In this document: one piece after another, positions 7,961 through 17,500 of the stretch | Position numbering within the stretch: position 1 is the first letter of the stretch | How the letters are laid out: each line of letters opens with the position of its first letter | Assembly: GCA_963718635.1 (NCBI GenBank) | Contig: OY970367.1 | Coordinates: forward strand, 4,836,001 to 4,900,000 | Origin: JAIOQJ01 sp963718635 | GTDB lineage: Bacteria > Planctomycetota > Planctomycetia > Gemmatales > Gemmataceae | Reading direction: 5' to 3' | Length of the DNA stretch: 64,000 nucleotides | Position numbers and translations under genes: made by a program | Notes under the pieces: model-generated | What the model was told of the DNA's origin: nothing | Database searches by the model: none | What the model saw: only the letters and a program-made list of their open reading frames with translations

Positions 7961-10443
7961 CTAAATCAGTTGCAACGTGCCTCGGGTTACGCCGAGCTGG
8001 TTAAGCGCTTGCAGATGCCGCCACGTTTCGCGTCCGCTGTCGAGGCCGGCGAGAATCCGGGAGTAATGTCCCAGCAGCGAGCGTACTTCAGCCGAAGTCT
8101 CCCGCAGCAAGTCGATTCGAAAACGGCGTAAACCAATTGACTTCATGCGCCCGATATATTCCGCTGCCGACTGCGGCACTGCATTGAAAACTGTATTACG
8201 GCAACCGCTGTCCGCGACGACAGGGAACTCGGCGCCGACTCGATCGCGCAGTTCGACGCGATGGCGGTCGCAAGGCCGGCCGCAATCGCGATGATCCTTT
8301 CCGGACGAAAGAAATGCGGCGAAGACGCAGTGCTCCATGTGAAACATCGGCATATGTTGATGGATCACCGGTTCGTACCATTCCGGATTGGAACGTCTGA
8401 CGAGTGATTCCAGCTGATCCCAATTGAGGTCGTAACTCGGCACAAGCCGAGTCAGGCCTTCCTTCATCAGCACGTCGGCCGTGAGTTCGTTCGCGACGTT
8501 CAAAGCGAAGTCGCCGACCAATTCGGCCGTCGGTAGTTCATTGCGGAAGTAATCGAGAGCCACAAAGTTACGGATCAACACGGCATCAGGTTGAGCGCTC
8601 AGCACGGGACGCAAGAACCCCTCTTCGCCCGGCTTGATAATTCTTAGCGTAGCCAGACCAATGGATTTACCTGCATCATGCGCTAGCGAAACCGCATCGC
8701 GATAGCGACGGGCATCTTCGAAGTCGCAGTAGACGATCGCGACGTCGTTGGTCTCTGTTACTGTCTGAAGCTGCTCAAACGTGCGGACCAGGACAGACAA
8801 GGCCAGGCGATCAGACACACTTCCCGCGGGTTGACAATTGATCTGCGATCGCATCCGTGGAAGCGCTTGCTTGTCGGCGACTGGATAAGTTTTATCGCGA
8901 GCGCCATCAAGATGGCCACAGCCTGCCGTCGCAGATCGTTCAACACGCTCTTCGGAACCATCACCGGGACTTCAAGTTTCAGGGTGACCTCGCCTAACGC
9001 AAACGGTGTATCCTTCAACCGGTCAAACTGTTCAACCACCGCCTCGCGGGTCAACGGATGTCTCATCGCTTTAGCCAACGGGCCCGGCCATTTCACCACC
9101 GCGTATTGGCCATTTGCATCGGCAACGGCCACGCGCAAACCTTCGCCGATGCGACCTTCGATCGTCACCGAAAGCGGTATCCGTTTCGTAGGTCGATTAC
9201 CGGCGTACGATTGCTCCAATCTTTTGCGCAATGCCGGGTCGTCCGTTTTCCATACCCGAGCGCCCAATGGCACAACTGACCAGTCGATCGAAGCCGGCTC
9301 AAACTGGAGTTCCGCCTCGGCGCTGTCGTCTTCGATTACTTTCCAAACTCGACCGCCGGGTTCCTTCTCCTCGGGTTTACCAAGGTCAAAGACAATGCCA
9401 TCGCCGGCTTTCAGCAGGCCGGCTTCCAGGAGCTTGACGCGTATGCCCTGCTTAGTCATGGCTACAACCGAACCGACAGCGACCCCCCGGCTCTTAGGGA
9501 AGCGACCTTGCACCAGTCGCTGATGATTGTTTCCTTCCAGGAAGCCCGGCGTGAAGCCGCGTGAAAACGTCTGCGCCAACTCGCGCGCCTGCGCCGGCGG
9601 CAGCGCAAAATCCTGACCGGCCACGGCAGCGTCAATCGCCGCTCGATAGGTCTGCGTTGCGGCGGCTACGTAGGGGCCGCCCTTTAACCGTCCTTCGATC
9701 TTGAATGAAATCACTCCCGCTGCAGTCAACTCGCCGATCAGATCGTGAGCGGCTAAATCCTGCGGGCTGAGCAGATAAGCCCGGTCGCCGAGCTCGCGTC
9801 GGCTGCCATCGACGAGCATCTCATACGGAAGTCGGCACGCCTGCGCACATTGACCGCGGTTAGCACTGCGTCCGCCGAGAGCTTCGCTTGTCAGACATTG
9901 GCCGGAATAGGCGACGCATAAAGCGCCGTGAACAAAGACCTCGACGGGAACATCGGTCGCAGCTGTCACCTTGCCAATTTCAGCAAGCGATAGCTCCCGG
10001 GCCAGCACCACCCGACTAACACCGAGTTTTTTGGCGAACTCAATGCCTCGAGGCTCTGTGAGCGTCATCTGCGTTGAAGCGTGCACAGGAAGGGAAGGAA
10101 CCAACTGCTTGATGAGCGCGACTAAGCCGACGTCTTGAACGATCACCGCATCGGCGCCGGCTTGGGCAATGGCCTGGACATATTCCGAAACGGCCGGGAG
10201 TTCATCGGAAAAGACGAGCGTGTTAAGCGTCACGAAACCTTTGACGTTTCGTTCGTGCAGGAACTTCATGATCTGCGGCAATTCTTCGGGGCCGAAATTG
10301 GTCGCCCGATGCCGGGCATTGAACTGAGGCAAGCCAAAGTAAACAGCATCCGCCCCGTTCGCCGTCGCAGCGCGCAACGATTCCCAATCGCCAGCGGGGG
10401 CAAGCAATTCAGGGCACAGTTTGGTCCGAGTCGATGCGTGCAT
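7961..10443 (-). pseudogene. U32 family peptidase-like / RlhA-type protein, frameshifted near 8900
   Basis: Collagenase-type U32 family; related members modify RNA (RlhA hydroxylates 23S rRNA) and others assist quinone or tRNA chemistry. The first 500 residues hold the U32 barrel and signature (EVFVHGALCVAYSGQC with LTS, then ANRGQCAQACRLPY), followed by a DUF3656-like middle part. Around 8895-8905 the frame shifts; the continuing frame reads TYPVADKQALPRMRSQINCQ and runs to 7961 with a second cysteine-bearing module (FHMEHCVFAAF, then DCGRPCDRH). Restored length is about 827 residues. The egtB gene follows at once, so co-transcription is likely. Confidence 0.85.
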
Positions 10444-10760
10444 TCCAACATTCTATAACGATTCGGTTGATAGCGCAGTTTGATCGCGCGTGCTTGGAGC
10501 GCGCAGGGGATGCACCAATAGAATTTAGGGGAAAGGTTGCTCCCGATGCGCACGGCAAACTTTAACGCGGATCATCGCGGCCGTAGGACCAGCGACGCTC
10601 GATTGCATAAGTGAAAGGTGTAGAAAATCGTATCCAAGCAGATGACTCGCGGCTTGCTAACGGCAAAGTTATTGGGAGAATGTCATCCCACGCATGAGCG
10701 CCAATGCTCAAAAGAATGGGCACATCCAGCAATCGCCGAGACTGGAAGGCCTTGGGCGAT

Positions 10761-10877
10761 TTACACGATTGGCGGCAAATCTCCGGCGACATTGATATCG
10801 CTACCGCCTAACTGCTGACCCAGCAGATTGAAGTAGAGATGCGGACGGCCGCGCTGAGCGATCAGCTCGGGGGCCAT
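10761..10877 (-). other. Small coding remnant in the 454-bp gap before the DUF1016 gene
   Basis: On the minus strand a 38-codon frame (MAPELIAQRGRPHLYFNLLG, then QQLGGSDINVAGDLPPIV and a stop) looks protein-like but has no ribosome-binding site. It resembles the C-terminal end of a longer gene whose upstream part would lie where the DUF1016 gene now starts. The rest of 10444-10897 shows nothing recognisable. The remnant reading is an inference. Confidence 0.3.
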
Positions 10878-10897
10878 TTTGGCGGAGCGCAGTTGCG

Positions 10898-12100
10898 ATG
10901 AAAAAGAAACGAAAGCGAGCGATTGTTGTCAAAACGGGTTCGATTGGTCCGCTTATCGAACAGGTGCGGACTCTCGTGCAATTCGCGCGGCAGGCTGTCG
11001 CCAACGCCGTCAATACGCTGCAAGTGCGCACCAACTTCGAGATCGGCCGACTAATCGTCGAACACGAACAAGAGGGCGCTGCCAGGGCGGAGTACGGACA
11101 GGAGTTGCTAAAGCTGCTGGCCGAGCGGTTGACATCGGAGTTCGGGAGAGGCTTTTCGCGCACCAACTTGGAATACATGCGCAAGTTCTTTCTGTGGCAA
11201 GATCGGGCCACCAAGATTTCCCAGACAGTGTCTGGGAAATTGCCGGCCGCTCCGATTTCCCAGACAGTGTCTGGGAAATTGCCGGCTGCGAAGACAGGAC
11301 GGAAATCTGACGAATCGGCCTCGGTTCCCGCGAACCCATCGAGCAATTCATTCGCTGTCCCGATTTCCCAGACACTGTCTGGGAAATTCAACCTTTCCTG
11401 GTCGCACTACGTCCTGCTCATGGAAATTCGCGATTCCAACGAACGCAGCTTCTATGAAATCGAGTCCGCCAATTCGAATCGGTCGTTTCGCGAACTGAAG
11501 CGCCAGGTCGCCTCCTGCCTCTACGAACGGCTCGCCCTCAGTCGCGACAAGAAGCGCGTGCGTCAACTCGCCATCGAAGGCCAAACCATCACCCAACCCG
11601 CCGATCTTCTGAAAGAACCATACATTCTTGAATTCCTTGGCTTGGGTGAACGTCCCAGTTACTCTGAGACAGATTTCGAAGCTGCCATCATCGACAGGCT
11701 TCAACAATTCCTTCTCGAACTCGGCAAGGGCTTTTTGTTCGAGGCTCGTCAGAAGCGCCTGACCTTCGACGAAGACCACTATTTCGTCGATCTTGTTTTT
11801 TATAATCGCTTGCTTCGTTGCTATGTGTTGTTCGACATCAAGCTCGACAAGCTTAGCCACCAAGACCTGGGTCAGATGCAGATGTACGTCAACTATTACG
11901 ACCAGCAAGTCAAGCTGGCCGAAGAGCATCCTACGATCGGCATTTTGCTGTGCAAGCGAAAGAAGGACGCTCTGGTGCGACTTACGCTGGGGGCCAAGGC
12001 CAACATCTTCGCCGCCGAGTATCAGATGTACCTTCCCTCCAAAGACGCTCTGCGCGAGCGACTTATGGAGTGGACCACTGAACAGGAAACCCGCCGGTGA
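10898..12100 (+). CDS. DUF1016 / PD-(D/E)XK nuclease domain protein (YhcG-like)
   Basis: A 400-residue protein with an N-terminal DUF1016 helical domain (about residues 15-105, FEIGRLIVEHEQ, GRGFSRTNLEYMRKFF) and a C-terminal PD-(D/E)XK nuclease-like domain (VDLVFYNRLLRCYVLFDIKL, then DLGQMQMYVNYYD). The family is common on mobile DNA and near restriction systems; its substrate is not established. Between the domains lies an insert in which a palindromic DNA element is translated three times as ISQTxSGK (about residues 107-163). It stands alone, flanked by spacers and unrelated genes, so horizontal acquisition is plausible. Confidence 0.9.
   Translation: MKKKRKRAIVVKTGSIGPLIEQVRTLVQFARQAVANAVNTLQVRTNFEIGRLIVEHEQEGAARAEYGQELLKLLAERLTSEFGRGFSRTNLEYMRKFFLWQDRATKISQTVSGKLPAAPISQTVSGKLPAAKTGRKSDESASVPANPSSNSFAVPISQTLSGKFNLSWSHYVLLMEIRDSNERSFYEIESANSNRSFRELKRQVASCLYERLALSRDKKRVRQLAIEGQTITQPADLLKEPYILEFLGLGERPSYSETDFEAAIIDRLQQFLLELGKGFLFEARQKRLTFDEDHYFVDLVFYNRLLRCYVLFDIKLDKLSHQDLGQMQMYVNYYDQQVKLAEEHPTIGILLCKRKKDALVRLTLGAKANIFAAEYQMYLPSKDALRERLMEWTTEQETRR
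11216..11387. repeat. Three in-frame copies of a 25-bp palindrome
   Basis: Copies at 11216-11240, 11255-11279 and 11363-11387 each have 12-base arms ATTTCCCAGACA and TGTCTGGGAAAT around one central base. All are in the same reading frame of the DUF1016 gene and encode ISQTxSGK. The first two are followed by TGCCGGC. Confidence 0.9.
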
Positions 12101-12271
12101 ACCCGCCCACTGCTCGTACTTCGAGCGCCTCGCCGCTTTGCCCTCACAAACTTGCCTTACTGCAGTGCATTGCTAGAAAAGAACTTGTGCTCAACTTCGA
12201 TTAGTCGCCAACACCAGTCATCTCTCTTTTTACTCTCTTGTCATTCGGCAGCGGCGATTCAGGAGTCTGAC

Positions 12272-13300
12272 ATGCGCTATGGTTACTGGATGCCTATTTT
12301 CGGCGGCTGGCTGCGCAACGTCGATGAAGAGAACATGGCGGCAACCTGGGAGTACAATAAGAAACTCGCCCAGCGTAGCGAGCAAATCGGATACAGCCTG
12401 TCGCTCATCGCCGAACTTAATCTGAACGACATTAAGGGCGTTGAGGCGCCCTCTCTCGATGCCTGGTCCACCGCAGCGGCTCTCACCGCGGTAACCGAAA
12501 AACTGGAATACATGGTCGCGGTTAGGCCGACCTTTCATAATCCCGCGCTCTTGGCGAAACAGGCGGCCAACATTGATCGTATCGGCGGCGGCAATCGCTT
12601 GTCGCTCAACGTCGTCTCTTCCTGGTGGAAGAACGAAGCGAATATGTATGGCGTCGGCTTCGAGCAGCATGATGACCGGTACGCACGCACTTCCGAATGG
12701 CTCGATGTGCTTTGTAATCTCTGGGAACGCGATCACTGGAGCTTTCAGGGGAAATATTACCGCGTTGAAAATACGGTGTTGCAGCCCAAGCCAATCAGCA
12801 GACCTAGGCCGTTGCTCTATGCCGGCGGCGAATCCGAAACGGCCAAAAATCTTATCGCCGCCAAATGCGATGCCTATGTCATGCACGGCGATCCGCCGGA
12901 AAAGATCGGCGAGCGGATTGCCGATATGTGTCAACGGCGCGAGAAGTTGGGTTTGCCGCGCATGACCTTTGGCGTAGCCGCTTATAGCCTTATCCGCGAC
13001 AGCGATGGCGAAGCCAAGAAAGAACTAGACCGTATTACCGATGTCAAGGCCTCGGCAGCGGGGTATAAGAACTATCAGGAATGGCTGGCGGGCACTCAGC
13101 TCGAACAGCGGGTGTCGCTCGAAGACTACTCAGTCTCGAACCGTGGTCTACGTTCGGGTTTGATCGGTACGCCCGGCAAAGTGCTCGACCAGGTCGCCGC
13201 CTTTGAAACGGCAGGTGTTGATCTTTTTCTGTTACAATGCAGCCCGCAATTGGAAGAAATGGAACGCTTTGCCGAGAAGGTGATTCAGCCGCTGGGCTGA
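12272..13300 (+). CDS. LLM class flavin-dependent monooxygenase (SfnG/SsuD-like)
   Basis: An FMN-dependent monooxygenase of the bacterial luciferase superfamily, closest in pattern to alkanesulfonate and dimethylsulfone monooxygenases that release sulfite from organosulfur compounds. Visible motifs are LSLNVVSSWWKNEANMYG, RYARTSEWLDVL and RPRPLLYAGGES in a TIM-barrel of about 342 residues. The start at 12272 (MRYGYWMPIFGGWLRN) has AGGAG 7 nt upstream; the in-frame extension to 12152 has no family similarity. A nitroreductase follows 50 bp downstream and could recycle flavin. Substrate not provable from sequence. Confidence 0.88.
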   Translation: MRYGYWMPIFGGWLRNVDEENMAATWEYNKKLAQRSEQIGYSLSLIAELNLNDIKGVEAPSLDAWSTAAALTAVTEKLEYMVAVRPTFHNPALLAKQAANIDRIGGGNRLSLNVVSSWWKNEANMYGVGFEQHDDRYARTSEWLDVLCNLWERDHWSFQGKYYRVENTVLQPKPISRPRPLLYAGGESETAKNLIAAKCDAYVMHGDPPEKIGERIADMCQRREKLGLPRMTFGVAAYSLIRDSDGEAKKELDRITDVKASAAGYKNYQEWLAGTQLEQRVSLEDYSVSNRGLRSGLIGTPGKVLDQVAAFETAGVDLFLLQCSPQLEEMERFAEKVIQPLG

Positions 13301-13349
13301 AACGCCTTGTGGATTCTCCGTCGCTGGCGCGTCCGGCTAACTAAAGGAC

Positions 13350-13948
13350 TTGATGATGAACAAACCTGCGCAGACCGATTATCCCATTCACGAGTTGCTG
13401 AGTACGCGTTGGAGCCCGCGTGCCTTTGGCTCGCGGCCGATTGAACCGGATAAGATCCACCGCATGTTCGAGGCGGCTCGCTGGGCGCCCTCGAGCTACA
13501 ACGAACAGCCGTGGGCATTCATAGTGGCCACCAAGGAGCAACCCGAAGAATTTGCCAAAGTATTGCAATGTCTCATTGAATTCAATCAAGGTTGGGCAAA
13601 AGAAGCGCCGCTTATATTCCTCACCGTTGCGCATCTTTCGTTCGACAAAAATGGGCATCCCAATCGTCATGCCTTTCATGACGTTGGCCTTGCAATGGGA
13701 AATTTCAGTGTACAGGCGACCGCGGAAGGAATCCAAGTGCATCAAATGGCTGGCGTCATTCCAGAGAAAGCGCGTGAACTCTTTGCCATACCCGAGGGTT
13801 GGGACATAGTAACGGGCGTGGCCGCTGGTTATCCCGGCGATCTGGCTACTTTGAGTGAGCAACTGCGACAACGAGAAATGGATGCGCAACTCGCAAGCCG
13901 GCAAGTTCATTTGTCTTTAGCGGAGGTTGGGGAAAAACGTTCATCTAG
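13350..13948 (+). pseudogene. Nitroreductase family protein, frameshifted near its C-terminus
   Basis: FMN-binding nitroreductase-like oxidoreductase. It opens with a typical STRWSPRAFGSRPI segment, then ARWAPSSYNEQPWAFI and the HDVGLAMGNFSVQATAEGI helix. The frame as sequenced runs on to 14156 through intergenic DNA, but a shift near 13880-13890 restores the expected family ending (RKPASSFVFSGGWGK) and a stop at 13946-13948, giving about 199 residues. I therefore regard the longer 268-residue reading as an artefact of a one-base change. It probably forms an operon with the monooxygenase upstream. Confidence 0.75.
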
Positions 13949-13956
13949 GTCCGACG

Positions 13957-14003
13957 AAAAAAGCGTTAACACAAATACAACATTGTATTTTGCGCTAACG
14001 CTT
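13957..14003 (-). terminator. Intrinsic terminator of the small membrane protein gene
   Basis: Long imperfect arms (AAGCGTTAACACAAATACAA at 13961-13980 and GTATTTTGCGCTAACGCTT ending at 14003) are followed, reading on the minus strand, by six T residues. It sits 28 bp after the stop of the gene at 14031 and 9 bp after the restored nitroreductase stop, so it could serve both converging genes. Confidence 0.7.
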
Positions 14004-14030
14004 AAATTCTTGACCGAGTCTACCAAAAAC

Positions 14031-14366
14031 TTAGTGCTCGGTACGATCAGAGCCAGCCACTTTGACGAGCTTGTTGTAGAGGCCCAGGATCAGGAAGGTC
14101 GGCGCCCACTGGCCGACGAAAAGAGCGTCATGCTTGCGATCGGACAATTGCAGTAGCAATGAGCCGGCTATTGATCCTAATGCCGCCCAAAGAAATATAT
14201 CCGAAGGAAGTTTGGCAGTTTGATGCTCGATGGTGCGGGCAACGATGCCTTCGGAATGTTGCTCGGCCTCGTGGCTATTTTCATGTTGGCCAAGTCGGCC
14301 TTCCGAATGTTGTTGACCTTCACGTGCCGAGCTTTGCTGACCAATCCGGTTCATAGTCTGTGCCAT
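14031..14366 (-). CDS. Small membrane protein of unknown function
   Basis: A 111-residue protein starting at 14366, where AGGAG lies 9 nt upstream of ATG; the open frame extends further upstream without a binding site. The first 55 residues are hydrophilic and repeat-like (QQHSEGRLGQHENSHEAEQHSEG). Two membrane helices follow (IFLWAALGSIAGSLLLQL and LFVGQWAPTFLILGLYNKL). I recall similar two-helix 'VGQWAPT' proteins in several bacterial phyla, with no known role. It ends at a good terminator and stands as a single transcription unit. Confidence 0.7.
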   Translation of the reverse strand: MAQTMNRIGQQSSAREGQQHSEGRLGQHENSHEAEQHSEGIVARTIEHQTAKLPSDIFLWAALGSIAGSLLLQLSDRKHDALFVGQWAPTFLILGLYNKLVKVAGSDRTEH

Positions 14367-14740
14367 TGTTGCAACTCCTGTCGATGAAAACTCGCATGTC
14401 GCTGCGAACATAAACAGCGTGCGGATGAAACTCGCAACCATCGTGCCGCTTTAGGATTTAAACGTGCAAAACGTTAAGTTTTTCGAGTCTTTAGCATCAT
14501 TACATGGTACTTTCGCCAGCCGATCAATGCAAATTGCGGAAACCATCATCGCGGAGCGAATAGCAGGTTCGCTCCGCGCCGTGGCTGGGTAGTGCCCCGG
14601 AAATACCGCGATTTTTAGCACTGTCGAAGAGTTCCGAACGACGGCGGAATTAGCTCTTTCCATGCAATGATGCTAAAGTCTCAGTTTTTAAGCTTCCACG
14701 TTTAATTCGGTAAGCGATTTCAACAACTTCCTCGCTCGAA
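14367..14740. other. Intergenic region with one hairpin
   Basis: This 374-bp gap between two minus-strand genes should hold the promoter of the small membrane protein. The only structure seen is a hairpin at 14551-14577 with arms GCGGAGCGAA and TTCGCTCCGC. No convincing gene was found. Confidence 0.4.
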
Positions 14741-17431
14741 CTACTCATAGGCGATGGCGTCGACGATTTTCAACCTGACGGCATGAATTGCAGGAATTAA
14801 GCCGGCTAGCGTGGCAATGCCGACAGCCACGATCGCAATGGCGAGTGCCTCTTTCCACGGGACGATCATCTCAAACCAGAAACCCGACTCTTCGAACAAC
14901 ACCACGCGCAACAAGTACCATTCCATCGGCAACCCCAAGGCGATCCCCAATAAAGTGCCGATGATACCCATCAGCAATGCCTCGGCCAACACCGTCTTTA
15001 GGATTTGAGGCTGCGTTGCTCCCACCGCGCGGAGCAGACCGAGCTCGCGCCGCCGCTGCAGAACAGAAATGAGCAAAGCGGTTACGACGCCAAGCGAAGC
15101 AACGATCGCAATGATGACCTGCTGCAAATAGGCAATGCGATAAATCTTATCGATGATGCCGGAAAGAAAGTCTTTGACAAAAGCTTTGTCTTCCACAACT
15201 AATTTGTACGGAGCGACGGCATTTTCGATCCGATGCCGGGTGGCGGTCCTGTCGGCGTCTTCTTTTTCGTAGACGTGGTAGACATCGACAAAGTCGTCTT
15301 CGAATAATTCAACATAGAGTTTGCGATCGATGAAAAGGGTGCCCTTGCTCCAAGTATAGTCCTGGCCCATGCCGACGATCGTTAGATCGACGGGTCCCCC
15401 TCGTTGGCGCGGCAGCGTGACGACATCTCCTACTTTCATGTTGAATTTCAGCGCAAAATTGTCGGATACTACAATGTTGTGCCCTTGCGACAGCTTCTGA
15501 AACGTTTCAAGGCTGGGTAGGCCCGCGGGCAGCCGGGCACGAGTGCCACGGAAATAGTCATCGGCATCAATGGCGACCATGCAGATCATGGAATTACGAA
15601 AAACAGGGCGGACAAAGCGAAGGCCTACCACCCGTTCGACCCCTTCGACCTGTTCAATCTTCTCTCGGACTAGGGGGCGCATCGGCGCTAACGAACTGTT
15701 GGCCGACGTAAGTGAGCCCGAAAAGACAAAGGCATCTGCTTGGATGACCTGCTCGATCCATTTTTTGATCGGTTCCTCATTACTGCGTCCCACCCCCGCC
15801 GTCTGGATCATCAAACTGACGCCTGCTGCCAGCGCCCCAATTACGACGCCGGTGCGTGCGGGCGAACGAATCAGATTGTCTGCCGCCAATCTCGCTTCAA
15901 TGCCGAGAAACCAGCGCAACGGCGGCTGCATCGAGCGGGCGAGCAATCCCACGAGAATTGGGAGGAATAAGAACAGGCCGATCAGGATGGAAAAGAGCCC
16001 GATGTAACTGATGGTTTGTGCCGAAATCGCGCCTGTGCCCGCGATCCAGTTCAAACGGCTCGGCAGAGAGTCGCGACCCAGAATCAAGCCAAAGCCGCCG
16101 ATGATCAAAAGGATGCAACCCGCTCGGTGGATAAAGCGAAAGATACGATTCGTGCCTGTGGGAGCCCGACGAACAGCGTCGGCCGGCTCATCGTTGGCAG
16201 CCTGCACGGCCGGCGACAAAGCCGCCAGTAGCGCCGTCGTTATTCCCGCGGCCATGGCCCAGAGGGCAGTACCCATGCTCAGCTTCGATGGGCGAATATC
16301 GGGGTTGAGAAACATCGAATTCAGATCGTCTTTGACGAAGTCTAAGGCCGTGTTGGCCAGCCAGCTTCCAAGCGGGATACCGAGTGCGGCGCCGGCTAGG
16401 CCTAGCAGGGCGGCTTCGCTGGCGAACAAGCGGGCAATTTGCGTGCGCATGGCGCCGAGCGCTCGAAGAACTCCGATATCGTGCCGCCGTTCAGCGACAC
16501 TTACCGACATCGCGTTGTAAACCAGAAATAAGCCGACGACTAAGGCGCCGGCCGAGCATAGCGAAAAGCTGATCTGGATGCCGCTGATAACGTCGTCAGT
16601 CGATTTCTTTTGCTCTTTCTCATCCTTGACTGAGGCACGATTGCCCACCACGGTTTGCACAGCCTGGCGGACCTTTTCGAGATCGGCGCCTTTCTCAACG
16701 TGAATATCCACTCGCAATACGCGCTCACCGTGTGTGGACTCGCCGCCCGCCAGCAGGGAGACGCCGACCACGGCGGCCGACGCCGGATAGCGGCTCGACA
16801 GCAAGGTATAGGCCGCCCTTAAATCCATTGCGATCAAATTACGTTGAAAGGAGGCGGCTTTGCCGTCGTCTTTGACTTGTAGATAACCTGCCAAGGGAAA
16901 GACCATTTCGCGGTCGGCGAAGCGAATTTTGACGCCGGCATCGTCGCTAAGACCTTGGGCCTGCCTTTCCTTGTACAAAAACTCGCTGATGAAAACGCCG
17001 GTTCCCAGCAACGCGGAAAAGGGATTGAGCACGACGGGAGTAAAGATTCTTTTTCCTTCGTCCTTCAGGCTTGCCAGCGAATTCATATCCGCCGCAACGA
17101 GCATTCCAATACGGCCATCGGGGCCGCCAATTTCGGGCAGGCGCACTTGCTCAAAGATCATCGGCACGATTGCTTCGATGCCGGCAATTTGAGCTTGCCT
17201 TATCTCGTCGGCAATCTGGCGGCGTACGCCAAGTTCGCCGTTGGAGACGTAGAAGTCGGCAATGGGAAGGGGCGTCTCGGTATCGTGAGCGGCGGCTTCA
17301 AGGCATTGGTTCAGAATGCGCGTGGATACCAGTGTCGCAACGCCCAGAGCAATGCTGAGGACAACCAGCGCCGCCCGATCCCATCGCAATACCAAATACC
17401 GCAAACTGAGCGACCGAAAAACAGGAAACAT
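14741..17431 (-). CDS. FtsX-like ABC transporter permease with two permease modules
   Basis: An inner-membrane permease of the MacB/LolCE class, about 896 residues, of the duplicated type: an N-terminal helix (about residues 20-40), a large extracytoplasmic domain, three helices around residues 290-410, a mid-protein break near 490, then a second domain and three C-terminal helices. Each half holds the FtsX cytoplasmic motif (RRHDIGVLRALGA and RRELGLLRAVGA). The start at 17431 (MFPVFRSLSLRYLVL) fits the family better than the in-frame 17491. The cognate ATPase lies upstream, separated by a GxxExxY gene. Likely role: lipoprotein or outer-membrane lipid transport; substrate unknown. Confidence 0.9.
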   Translation of the reverse strand: MFPVFRSLSLRYLVLRWDRAALVVLSIALGVATLVSTRILNQCLEAAAHDTETPLPIADFYVSNGELGVRRQIADEIRQAQIAGIEAIVPMIFEQVRLPEIGGPDGRIGMLVAADMNSLASLKDEGKRIFTPVVLNPFSALLGTGVFISEFLYKERQAQGLSDDAGVKIRFADREMVFPLAGYLQVKDDGKAASFQRNLIAMDLRAAYTLLSSRYPASAAVVGVSLLAGGESTHGERVLRVDIHVEKGADLEKVRQAVQTVVGNRASVKDEKEQKKSTDDVISGIQISFSLCSAGALVVGLFLVYNAMSVSVAERRHDIGVLRALGAMRTQIARLFASEAALLGLAGAALGIPLGSWLANTALDFVKDDLNSMFLNPDIRPSKLSMGTALWAMAAGITTALLAALSPAVQAANDEPADAVRRAPTGTNRIFRFIHRAGCILLIIGGFGLILGRDSLPSRLNWIAGTGAISAQTISYIGLFSILIGLFLFLPILVGLLARSMQPPLRWFLGIEARLAADNLIRSPARTGVVIGALAAGVSLMIQTAGVGRSNEEPIKKWIEQVIQADAFVFSGSLTSANSSLAPMRPLVREKIEQVEGVERVVGLRFVRPVFRNSMICMVAIDADDYFRGTRARLPAGLPSLETFQKLSQGHNIVVSDNFALKFNMKVGDVVTLPRQRGGPVDLTIVGMGQDYTWSKGTLFIDRKLYVELFEDDFVDVYHVYEKEDADRTATRHRIENAVAPYKLVVEDKAFVKDFLSGIIDKIYRIAYLQQVIIAIVASLGVVTALLISVLQRRRELGLLRAVGATQPQILKTVLAEALLMGIIGTLLGIALGLPMEWYLLRVVLFEESGFWFEMIVPWKEALAIAIVAVGIATLAGLIPAIHAVRLKIVDAIAYE

Positions 17432-17500
17432 GTACAGCCCCGAAAATGAAATCGCACCGACAAAAAAATAACGGAAAAAAAATAAATTCAACAGGTTCGG

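Noticed and set aside
12152..12271. Upstream start for the flavin monooxygenase
   Set aside because: The extra 40 residues have no family similarity, and a good binding site precedes the ATG at 12272.
13949..14156. C-terminal extension of the nitroreductase
   Set aside because: The family ending lies in another frame at 13,948; the extension is unlike nitroreductases and runs through a terminator hairpin.
14451..14663. Small minus-strand frame upstream of the membrane protein gene
   Set aside because: No binding site, atypical composition, and it contains an intergenic hairpin.
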